From Yamagishiella unicocca (Eukaryota; Chlorophyta; Chlorophyceae; Chlamydomonadales; Volvocaceae), in contig BDSL01000039.1 of NCBI GenBank assembly GCA_003116995.1, positions 248,001 to 312,000 of the forward strand: DNA of 64,000 nucleotides. Reading direction: 5' to 3'. The notes below the pieces were generated by a model that was not told where the DNA came from, did not search any database, and saw only the letters and a program-made list of their open reading frames with translations. The position numbers and the translations under genes were made by a program. Below are positions 33,001 to 43,405 of this stretch, piece by piece (the first letter of the stretch is position 1; each line of letters starts with the position of its first letter).

Positions 33001-33058
33001 GTGAGCACCCAGGGTTTTGGTGAGCACCCAGGGTTTTGGCGAGCACCCAGGGTTTTGG
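33001..33058. repeat. 19-bp tandem repeat, three copies
   Basis: GTGAGCACCCAGGGTTTTG units. Confidence 0.9.
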
Positions 33059-33813
33059 CGGGGAGGGGTGTCCAAAGGACACACGGGTGGGTGCCGCACG
33101 CCCCTTGATGGGAGTTGGTCGGAAGGCTGCTGCTGTGGTGTTGGTGAGGGCTGACGGGAACAACTGGGGGAGTGGCGGTTAAGGCGGTTGAGAGATGACC
33201 GAGCTACGTGTCTGTGGTCAGGGGGCCGGCCGGCTGCAGGTGCACCGGCCTGCGAAGTAGTGATGTACGACATCCCGCGACGAGATCGTCGGGCGGAGGG
33301 TCGGGGTAGCCTGAGGCGCGGACCTGCTATGGTATCTTTGACCGTGAGCTGCTGCCAGATAAGGTGTACGTGACGGCCGGCGACGGCCCCTGTGCGTCTG
33401 TGTTAAATGGGGAGCATTTACCTTGACGTTTTGCCGATTTGTTTATTGGGGTAATGGACTTTTTGTAGCGTTAATGGCCTTTGCTATCCTGCGGCAGAGC
33501 GCGGCCATGACCACGCTGCCACGTAAGGCGACGTACACAGTGTGACGAAGCGCGGTCGTGCGTGCCTGTTAGTCAGGGCCCTACCGACTTCCTTTCCGGA
33601 GTGTTTCCGATCTTACTCACTCATATTTGCGAGTCTATCGGCGATATTGTTGGCTCCCGTGCTATCAGTGCGACGCCTACCAGTCTTGATGTAGACCCAG
33701 TTGCTCCTGGGTGGCTGGGTCGTTCCTAACAATTGTTGACGGCGATCAAAGTTTGTCCTTGTGCTTTTTACTGCGATCATATGCATCTAATTTAAGAGGG
33801 CAACTTTAATCGA

Positions 33814-33818
33814 TTACA
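33814..33818 (-). promoter_or_regulatory. Possible polyadenylation signal TGTAA (minus strand)
   Basis: On the minus strand this is the TGTAA I found downstream of the exostosin stop at 34244. It would imply a 3' UTR of about 430 nt, which is long but normal for this group. No transcript evidence is available. Confidence 0.3.
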
Positions 33819-34243
33819 ATGTTCTGTGAACTCTTTCGGCCAGGAGGCTGATGGGACCGTCAGGAAACGATTGGAAAGAAATAAGGGTAAAGCAAAATTA
33901 GAACGCTTATCAAGTGGCATTCGTCTGGAACAATAGGCATGCGTCATATCACGGTTGCGGCGACAGTCAACTCTATAGCCTCTAAGGTCATGGCAGCTAC
34001 AGACGGTTATCCTAGGCAAACCAACATCTAAGAATTCATGATGAAGCAAATTGGAGTCGAGCGCAAGAGGAACTACGTTCGAAAAGCAGGATGAAGAGCG
34101 TTCCGCTTAAAACACGCGCGAACACGCAGAATTCAACGTCGAAGATCATGAAAGGAGTAAGAATATAAAGAAGATGCATGACGGCACCAAACGCAAGGCC
34201 AACGCGAGCTACGGGTCACGAAGAGTAAAAAATGCTGAAGCGT

Positions 34244-37200
34244 TTATTGCCATGGCCGGGGGCAGGCCGCCAGGTCGCCCGGCTGCGCTGCACACATCTC
34301 TCCGCCGTAGGGAAGCGGTCGGTCCAGGCGAAACGGCTTGCACAGAACGACCCCTGGCTCGCCAAGATCAAACGGCGACACGCTGCACAGCGGCTGCACG
34401 GCCTCGTTCGCTGCCGTGTACGACTTCCTCCTAAACATGGCCATGATATGCCTCCAGCGCGACGCTCCACCACCTTGGCACCCTCTGTCTTTAATCGCGC
34501 TTGCAGAAGAAATCTTGCGTGCGACAGCGCTCCTCGTCGAATTCAGATCCCGGCATTCCATAAACGCTTTGAAGTCCGAGTCCAGCTTGATCAGCTGCTC
34601 TGGGGCCGCGTCTGGGTGCGCCGCCTTGGCTCTCAGGATCTCGAGCAGGGTCTCGAACGCGTCGTACCGGCCGTCCTCCCCCATGTAAGCCCCCATGACG
34701 TTGCTGTAAGCCATGTGCATCGCAGCGCAGCGCAAGCCGGCCACCTTGCGCTCGTACTCCTGCACCATCACGACACGTACGTACGGGACACGTGGACGCC
34801 GTGAGGGGGCCGGCACGCATACGGAGGGTGGGGAGGGGCCCCGTCAACAGCGGCAGTTTGTAAGACTAACGGCAGTACGATTGTGCTAGCGGTGGCGTAC
34901 CGCTAATAAGCGAAAACGTGTTTTTTTTGGGCTTTCAGCAAGACGCGCGGAGCCGCCCCGCCACCGCAAGTAGCGCTCGTGCACTGCACGACAGGAAGAC
35001 AGCAAGGACACCGCAGCACCCGGATCCGCGCGCACAGCCTGTGACGTGTCATACCACTGGACAGCAGCGGCGCCGCCCTTCCGTCTGCACCGACTCCCTT
35101 GGAAAGTCCTTTCACGTCCTGTCCGCCCCTTTGCCCCCAGCTACCAGCACCCGTCCCGGGCCCCTCCTCCAACCTCACTTCTCCTTCACTGTCAGGCGAT
35201 GTGCCCGATGGCTCTACCTTCTGGTCTGGACTGTAACAGTTACTACTTACTTACTAAATCGTTGAATCTTTGGTCTGGAAAGGTTACAGGGACCCAAAGT
35301 TCTGTTTTTCCCTGTCCTTTTTGGGATTGTTTTCGGCCATTGTGTATATTAGTATGCACGGCGCTAGTCCGGCATGCTCGTTTGGGACCCAAGGTATGTA
35401 TGTATGAGGTGCGGCGGTGATGACGTCTGTGAGGTGAGGGGCACCGCACCCGGTCCTACCTGCGGAGTAATGGCTCCCAGGATGACGTGCAGGCGGGGAA
35501 TGTCCGCCTCCGAAACCCGCACTCCGAAACCGTTCCAGTCCAGGTACGGCTCGAAGGCCTCCATCACGCCGTCGGAGATGACCACGGGCACGCAGCCGGC
35601 TAGGACGGCCTGAAGCTGAGGATACGAAACGGCGGGAGGGGCGCGACGACGCGGCGGGAGGGGGGGGTTGTGTGTGAGCAAAGGGAGGGGCGCCGTCGGT
35701 GCTGGCGGGCAGGCAGGCAAGGGGGCTGCGAGGTGGAGGCGTCGGTTTGCCGTTGCCGGAAATGGAAAGGTCAATGGCCCCTAAGAGCATTGGCACGTGA
35801 GGGGATACCGGTATGACCACGGGAGGCAGTTGGCCCCTGCCCGGGCCTGCCGCGTGAGTGGATGCGAGCGGCGAAAACCGCAACGCCGAACGGCAAATGA
35901 CGAGCGACCCACATAGCGTGACCACCCAACTACGCACCTGCCGCTGGCCTGTTGTCGCATCGCCCGGGTCGCAGGGGGGGTGCCAGGGGGGGGGCGCGGG
36001 GGAACGGAAATGAGGTAAGAACATCGGAGGTCGTGGGAAGCGCGGTTGGCATCGTCGACGACGTGGACGGCATGGGTGTGGACATCCGTTTGCTGGGTGG
36101 CGCTGGGTGGTGCTGGGTGGTGTGCAGGCGCGGGGCGGTTTCGACAGCAGCGAGTTGCGAGCAGGGGCGCCAAGTGGCTTTACTAACCACAATAGTGCAG
36201 ATCCCGGGGAATACGCTTGCAAGGATGTGCTTGTGATCAGATACCGTACGACGACGACAACGGTAATACCTAATCAAGGTATCATATGGTCCAGAGTGCC
36301 TCCGTAGACGGCACTCGAAGACCCCATGGCCCTACCTCTCGGCATGTGAGCCCACCCCCTAGATTACAGTCATTACTGATTTCACTACAAGGTGCCGTAC
36401 TGCAAATTGCTCGCCAACCAGCAACCACCCGATCACGTACCGTGGCCGCCACCGGAGGGTCCAAAGCAGTACTTGGAGGTCAGCAGGTGCCTGCCGTACT
36501 CCGGATCGGCTAGCTGTATGAAGTAGCCCTTGCGCTTCGAATGATGGAAGTAAACCTGGTGAACAGGAGGCAGGTAGGTAGCAGGGGTGCAATAGTTGGA
36601 AGGGGGAGGGGGAGGGGAGGGGTCAATTGAGCGTAGGGGCGCACTTGGCCGCCGCTCCCGCAGCTAAGGCAGCTAGCCGCTAGCTAGGTGCTGGGAGGGC
36701 CTGCTGGTAGGTCCTAAACAGGCAGGCACGCGGCCCAGAGTATCACACAGTCGATTGCGGACGTGGTTGCAACCCATCGGGCGCACATGAGTACATCCAG
36801 CTGCCTGGCTTACCTTTTGGCGCGTCCCGCCCGAGTAGATCATGTTTGCGCTTGTTTTGCAGATCGGCCAGGAGCCGGTACTGCGCGGTGACGAGTGGTC
36901 CCCGCAGATACGCCTGGTGGGGTGGGGATGGGATGGGATGCAAAAACATGCAATGAGACACGCAGTTAGGGTCGGGTAGGGAAACAAGGGTGCAGAGTTC
37001 AGGGAATCGATGTGGGGATGCGCATGCTGCGGGCCGCTCTTTCAGCGCGCGACCCCTCCTTCCAGCCCCCCCCCCCGCACACCTGGCTGCTGCAGCTAGA
37101 AAGAAAAAAACACAAACACACCGCCCCTCGCTCGGCGCCCCGCCCCAGCACCTAGCAGCACTGTCCCCGAGCCCCGCCGTACCAACTAAAAACCGAAAAC

Positions 37201-40200
37201 CCGCCAAAAACCGCCACTCCCGCCAATACCAACTCACCCAGCGAAGAAGAAGGTGGGGCCGTCACGGTCTCTGAGCACCATCGGCGCCTTCTCCTGGAAC
37301 CGGGGGTGATTGCGGGAGATGAAGATGCCCATGCGCGCCAGCTTGTCAAACGTGAGGAAGGCAGGCAGCACGATGTCGGTGGACGGCCGGTGGCTTGCCT
37401 CCCAGCCCACCCCCCGGTCGCCGATGCGCTTGTCGACGGTAAGGCCCCAGTGGGAGACAAAGGTGACGTTGGCGGACAGGATGTACGTGGAGCGCTCCGA
37501 TTCGAACCGGCCCATGTCGCCTTTGTTCATCGGTAGGAGGGGGGCGGGGCCACACTGGTGCGTCAGTTGGATCGTTTCCGTTACTTCATACACTTTCTAC
37601 TTGGGTTTGCGGATATATTTGGGTTTGTTATGTACGATAAGTCAAGCATCTGTCTAGCTGCTCGGTCGCCGTGTGTCCGGCTGCCCGGTGTAGATGCGCG
37701 GATTACAGCTAGCTGATAGATAGACAGATAGATAGATAAGTGGACTGACGCGGGCAGGCACGTACGCACGGACGCACCCAGGGCAATGACGAAGTGCCGG
37801 TGCCCCTGCGTCTTATTCCACCAGGGGTACTGATCCCGGATGTACTCCAGCGCCGCCCGGAGGTACACGGAGTCCGCGGTGCGGCGGAGGGTCACCGGGA
37901 TGAAGTACCAATCGGCTTTCTCGCCGTCGCCCACTCGGGCGCCCGTGGCCGTGAGGCGCTCCGTGAAGAGGCGGGTGGTGGGCCGGTCCAGATTGACTTC
38001 ATTTCGCCTGGAGGAGGCGGGGTGGGGGGTAGGGAGCGGGCGGCGGACGGATGCGGGTTGGGACACGGTCGTTGGTGGTTGGTGGTTGGGACACTGGTGG
38101 AGGCTGCTGCTGAATATGGGTGACGTGTGTGGTGTCGGTGCGCCTCCTGGTAGGTGTACCGTGCTCCCCCAGCAGGCGCGGGTCCACAACTTCAGCATTC
38201 CTGTTAGCGCAGCCGACTGGTCAGGTCAGCCGGCCGTGATGACAGGCTAGGTGGAGGTGCGCCCGGGCACCTGCCTCGTACGGCGGCGTGACTGCTGACT
38301 CAGGCTTCCGCTGGGGTTAAGATGAGGAGTGCCGTTGATGAGCCGTGGGCGAAGTCCCGAACCGGACGGGCGCGGAGGTGTGTGGCGGCCCTCGCTCCGG
38401 ACCCTGAGCGGTGCTTAGCACGGCTGGCGGTGGATCTGCGTGTCATGCCGTCACCCTGCGGAGGCCAGCATTAGGATTGCTGCTGCTGCTGCCGGGCTCG
38501 GATGCCGAGTGCGGCTGCTGCTGCCAGGCTTCCTGCCTTCATCAGCTGGATGGACGGGACAGCTTGCCTGTTGCCACGCCGTCGCTGCTGGGTTGCGTGG
38601 CCTGAGGGGTGCCGCCCCCCCCCGCCTGGTTGCGTCTGCTGCAGGTTGCTCGTTGGTTGTTGTAACGGTTACAGTCGGTGCGAACCTACCCGATCGCGGC
38701 TCGTTGGTGGTGACCGGCTGCGGGTGTGTGGTCGATACTCCGCCCCCGCCGGCCCTGTTGCCGTACCCCTGGGCCCGCCGTTACGTGGTTCAGTCATGTG
38801 TGGACTAATACCAAATTTTCAACCCGAGCAATGTGGCAAACGAGCTAACCACCAACTGCAGGTAGTTGCGCCGTTAAAACAGGTTGGCCGCGCTTCCCGC
38901 TACCAAGCCGTGTGCCCGCAATCGACGGGGGTTTTGGCTCAGGCTCGCTGTTTCAGCTTTTGCCGCAGTTCAGGACTCTCACGTTACGTCTGTCACGCAT
39001 CCTCCGTCCGCCGCCCCTCGCCCGCTAAGTACCCGCCCGGGCCCAGCCTCACCAGCCGGTCATGTACGGCGGCAGATCGTACATATACACGCGAGGTCCC
39101 CGGGACCGGGGTCGGTAGCCCCGATCCGCCAGCACCGCGGGCTTGCCGTCGCGCCCCATGGACAACGAGCAGTCGGCTCCGAAAAACCCTGCGCGGTGGA
39201 TGATGAGGCATCCATATTGGCACGGATATGTATGTGCTTGTTAACAAGGAAAAAGCCGACTTCGCATACTGGAAACGGAAAGGAAAGGCCTCAAATGGAC
39301 GTATGTGCGTTGAAGGTAGGGGATGGAAGTGCACCAGCGTCTGGAGCTGGCTGGAGTCCACTGTAACGAATACTACTACTACAGCGTACCCCGCCCAGGT
39401 AGTTTGTGGCCCGATACCGCACCGCCTGGTGCGTGCTCGGTGGATGCCAACGTTAAGGGCAGCGTACTCGTATTTCGTACGTGCCCCTATGTGCATTGAC
39501 ATTCCCTCAAGGAACCGTTTGCAGTCCGGTAGTAGTTGACTAGTCGGTTAGGGCATGGCCCCTGAATCGCGAGTTAGATGCACGTTAGCGTCCGCAAGCG
39601 CGCTTGGATGAACGTACGACAATTAACAACTAACTGGTCGTTGTGCGTGCGCAATCGGAGCTCAAGAATGAATGCTGTGTGTGAATAGACGCCTTCACAG
39701 CAGCAGCGCGGTGTCCGATGCGCCCTGGTTGGTGCCGTTGGAACGTGTGTGAGTGCTCCATGCGACCGACCTCGCACGCATGCTGCCGCAATCACACCTG
39801 GCCGGCATTGGCAAAAGCCCAGCACGCATTGTCCCTTGCCGTTGCAGCCGTTGAGGCAAGGCGTCGAGGTACTGATGCAGCTCTTGACGCTTCCGTAACC
39901 CAGCGCGCCGCATCGCTTCGCAAGCGCCGCCAACGAAAGCTTCGTCTTGCAGTCAGGCCCAGTCCGGTGGCGCGGACAGTCGCACCTGCGTTAGCGGTGA
40001 TGACCCACAAGGCACCAGCGGCAGGATTAGATTGCGGGCTAGGTCTGACCATTGGAGCCCTGCCGCTTCGCGGAGTCGACGACCGCACCTGCCGACCTCC
40101 GCATTGCAAGTTCCATATTTTGTGCATTGCCCGGGGCAACCAAGCGACGCGACCCTCGCCGGTAGCGCTGAAAAGGCAAGGTAAATCTGGACGGCCGAAA

Positions 40201-40379
40201 AACGGAATGACAAGTGTCAGAATTTCACGAGATGAAAAAGCCGAATTGGGGCCCAGCCCACTGTAGCGCGATTCCCAGACAGTTTGGAGAGTCAACTGTA
40301 AACTAGAGTTCGCGATGTTGGAAATACCAGGGGCGGCGACGTGCCTTACCGTGATAATAATACTTGGGTGCAAGGCCAT
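34244..40379 (-). CDS. Exostosin-like glycosyltransferase (GT47) with two EGF-like modules
   Basis: Eleven exons on the minus strand: 40350-40379, 40089-40186, 39798-39985, 39053-39188, 37778-38007, 37238-37520, 36814-36913, 36441-36555, 35938-35948, 35460-35615, 34244-34759; 1863 nt, 620 aa, in phase throughout. Residues 1-24 form a signal peptide or signal anchor (MALHPSIIITIYLAFSALPA). Two six-cysteine EGF-like modules follow (Cys 27/31/37/44/46/55 and 86/90/96/101/103/112). The exostosin domain starts at PRVYMYDLPP (about residue 137) and contains EKADWYFIPVTLR, HRHFVIALGDMG, FFFAGRICGDHSS and the donor-site region LTSKYCFGPSGGGHGQRQ-LQAVLAGCVPVVISDG. Exon 9 is only 11 nt and supplies the GQRQ codons. 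The last exon carries about 170 residues with a poorly conserved tail. Likely a Golgi or secreted enzyme acting on wall or extracellular-matrix glycans; acceptor unknown. None of intronic repeat families A-C was found in its introns. Confidence 0.92.
35189..35245 (+). repeat. Dispersed repeat family D copy
   Basis: TGTCAGGCGATGTGCCCGAT, then GGTCTGGACTGTAACAGTTA; matches 42210-42290. Inside the last exostosin intron. Confidence 0.6.
35938..35948 (-). other. 11-nt micro-exon of the exostosin gene
   Basis: The preceding exon (36441-36555) ends one base into a codon and the next (35460-35615) starts in phase 0, so they cannot be joined directly. Between them the minus strand reads CAACAG|GCCAGCGGCAG|GTGCGT. 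It is flanked by a good acceptor and donor and encodes the missing GQRQ of the conserved GGGHG-QRQ-LQAVLAGC block. Confidence 0.8.
39330..39382 (+). repeat. Dispersed repeat family D, partial copy
   Basis: CGTCTGGAGCTGGCTGGAGT then CCACTGTAACGAATACTAC; exostosin intron. Confidence 0.6.
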
Positions 40380-43300
40380 TACAAGCTGGGTCTAACTGGA
40401 AAGCGACTGGCCGGAGGCGCCGTACGTAATAAATAAAGCGACTACGACTCGAAGGTACATTCCCTTGTAGATACTGTCACAAAGGGAGAGGTGCGTCGCC
40501 GTGCGGTTGCTTACTGCAGCACGCTGTGCGGCCAATGTGTGAAGTTATAAGCCAACTGACGGGCACATTACAGTCCGGCGCTCCTCCTGTCCGTCTCGTA
40601 CCGTACAGTACACTCATGAGCCTCGACCCAGAAAAGCTTGAGTGGCCCTCATTGCTTGCAACGGCTTATGAAAGAAATGTAGTACGTCACGGCTAATGCC
40701 ATACGTCACTTGCTTCACTGAACATGCTGGGGCCGCAAGCCTAACAAACCGTAGCGTTTTTGGGATTGTGCACGGCAGCCCGAGAGTTGGATAGACAATG
40801 CCGTAGCCCGTGAGGCAACATTAAATGTAATTTATTCAAATAGTGTTATTACAGAGCGTTGCGTTGCCATTTGTTGTCAGAAACGCTCGTCAGTACGTCC
40901 GACCGTTATCGCCGCAACCTAACGCGCCAAGAGAGCATTTGCACGTGTCCTTACGCGCTTGTAGATTCAGCTTTAATCCATTCCCATTAATCATAAATCA
41001 AAGAATCAATGAACAGACATTGGGGCTGTCATCGAGAAACCGCTACGGTCAATCCGCGGGATGGCCGTGCCCTCCGCCGTCGTGTTGCATGAGGACGCAT
41101 TATATTTCCTGTTGCGAATACTACGGATAGACCCCCATGACCCGCAGCGTTTGCCGACCCCTGCCGCTGTCGTATGGCGGGAGGACGCAATCCGTCAAGT
41201 GTCTGGAAACAGGCACAGCGCAATATTACAATAGCTTAATGCCGCGAGTGCCGGCCTCTTACCGGCTAAATAGTTAGTGATCAGTTCAGGACGCGCGCGG
41301 CTAGGATTTGCAGCTGCTGACCATTGTAAGATGTGAAGATGTCCTCCTCAGTGCTGTTGCATATTTTTTTGGTCGTTGCGAGGTTTGGATGCATCGGACA
41401 GGTGGTGCCGTCATTAGATACATGCGGCTTGAGGCCTGTCCAGCGCTGTCCAGCGGTGGTCCTCACACCGCCGCTGCTGGGCCCGAGCGCCGCCGTGCAT
41501 GTGACGACCCCGGGGGGGCTGCTGGGTCGGCCGTGCGCAATGGCGCGCTAGCCAGGTCCTGGAGGGTCGAGGCGCGTGTAGCCAAGCACCGACCGCGGGT
41601 TGTTCGGTTCTGCTACCCCATTACCGATGCTTGGGCATTCGGGCCCGACGTAGGCACAGGGCCCGAACCAGGCAAGTGCTCGGCAAGTCGAGAGGGCTAA
41701 AGCCCGGAGCGAGGGGCTGGGGTGAGGGTCTAGATGTAGCCGGCGGGCGGGTTCATGGTGCTGGCGAGCAGGGCGCGCGTGGCAATACACAGTGGTTCGT
41801 TCGGCCTTTTTGTCTGAAGCCCACTGTAGCAAGTACGTTAATGCTAGTACACGCCACGCCGGCTGGAATCATGACTTCGTGTGAAGTATGCGAGTTTTTT
41901 TGGAAATTGAGGAGCTATCTGATGCGGTGCTAGCTAGGTAAGTGTGCGTGCCGTACTCTAGTGGGAGCCGTACGTGCGCACGGGCAGCCACGTTTTCCTG
42001 TCGAATATGCTCGAGCAGGCAGACAATCCAGCCAGAGTTCGGGCGAAAATGCCTGATCGCCGCGTGTCAAGCAAATGCCACACGCCCACATGCGAAGCGC
42101 TGCATCACGGGCATGTCCCGATGAAGGCGTGTTACAGAGAAGCCATAGCGATAAATAGCTAGCAGCTGCGAGTCTTTTAGTGAAATTACGTAACACAACA
42201 ATTCTCTTTCAGTGTCAGGCGATGCGCCCGATGCCGGTTACCTTTTAAAGTCTGGAGCCCACTGTAACGAATACTACAACAACAACAAGTGGTGTCGACA
42301 GGTGAACCCTGACTGTCGTATGGTACATCCCGCGTACGACGAGGAGCACCCGACCCAACACGTGACTAGCAACCGTTGCCTGCCACTTGTACGACACATA
42401 TACAAGCGAGGGAGGGTGGTGCCGTGCGGGCACAAGCGTGCGGGCACAAATAGTCAGCCACACCAAAACCCAATTCACTCGTCTTCGCCTCATTCGCGCT
42501 CCGACGATAGCACACTTACAAACAAACCACCACAGAGGGTACCTTCACGGCACCAAGGACCGGTGAACACAAACCCACGGGTCGCAAACCCTCATTAGAC
42601 CCAACCAACACGTACACCTAGCACATCACACAACCATTAAATCGCGGCAGAGAAACGTGGAACGCAAAGGCGCATGGATGTCATGTGGCGCTAGTGCGGG
42701 GGAATATGAAACTGCCAGGATAGGGACAGACAAAAATATCTTTCCGGGCTAACGGTGCCGACAAGCAGGTAGATCCATCCTCACCCTTGCTGACTTGCCA
42801 ACACACGGCTCACTAGCTCACCGCGCAGCAGGCGGAGCGAAGGGTACCCGCCCTGCCCGCCAGCGGCACCAACTGCAGTATCCTATGTACTACGGTTGGA
42901 CGCAATAGAGTTCAAACCAAAATCAGGAATCAGTTTCCGCAACCACCAAGCCCCGCGAAAATTGCAACAATGATCTGGGGCCTCCGTCCGGCGGCCATGT
43001 TTCACCCATTGACGTAGCTGGCCCATGCTGACACCCCCCAAAGGGCCCGCGGCGGTAATGAGGCGGCAGGAGAGGGCCTCTCTGTCCCGCTCGCCTCACC
43101 TCGCCCATAACCGTAACCGTAAACCGCGGCAACGATAATGGAGTAACAGATTGAAGAATTGTCTGACAACATTGGGACGAAAACACCATTGGCCCTTGCG
43201 GCGAGGTTCGGGTCCGCCAGCGCAATTCGACACTAGTCGGGACAGTTCGGCCACCGTTAATTAGTTGCCTGCTGGCAACGCAACCGACCCAGGGGCAAAC

Positions 43301-43405
43301 GATGAATCAAAGTGGCTGCAGTGCTGTCGCAGCGCCATAGGTCCATTCCTTCCTGCAACCAATGAAGCCCTCCTGCAATCATGTACGCAATCATACGTTT
43401 CACGC
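40380..43405. other. Intergenic spacer between exostosin and cyclase genes
   Basis: Lower-GC spacer containing the exostosin promoter and the cyclase 3' UTR. Two members of a dispersed repeat (family D) lie at about 41800-41840 and 42205-42290. No gene supported. Confidence 0.5.
42208..42290 (+). repeat. Dispersed repeat family D copy
   Basis: AGTGTCAGGCGATGCGCCCG then GTCTGGAGCCCACTGTAACG and AATACTACAAC; intergenic. Confidence 0.6.

Larger units (their letters stand above)
32674..34243. other. Intergenic, convergent 3' ends
   Basis: Holds two small minisatellites (listed separately) and then about 900 bp of lower-GC sequence without recognisable features before the exostosin stop. Confidence 0.5.

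Noticed and set aside
37237..37346. Alternative frame AYLRGPLVTAQYRLLADLQN near the exostosin exon at 36814
   Set aside because: The shifted frame gives the family-conserved RICGDHSSPRSTGSW and the correct phase.
38143..38199. Possible exostosin exon reading NAEVVDPRLLGEHG
   Set aside because: It has an acceptor, but no donor gives the phase needed by the next exon, while exon 39053-39188 joins exon 37778-38007 directly in phase (TGW-RNEV).
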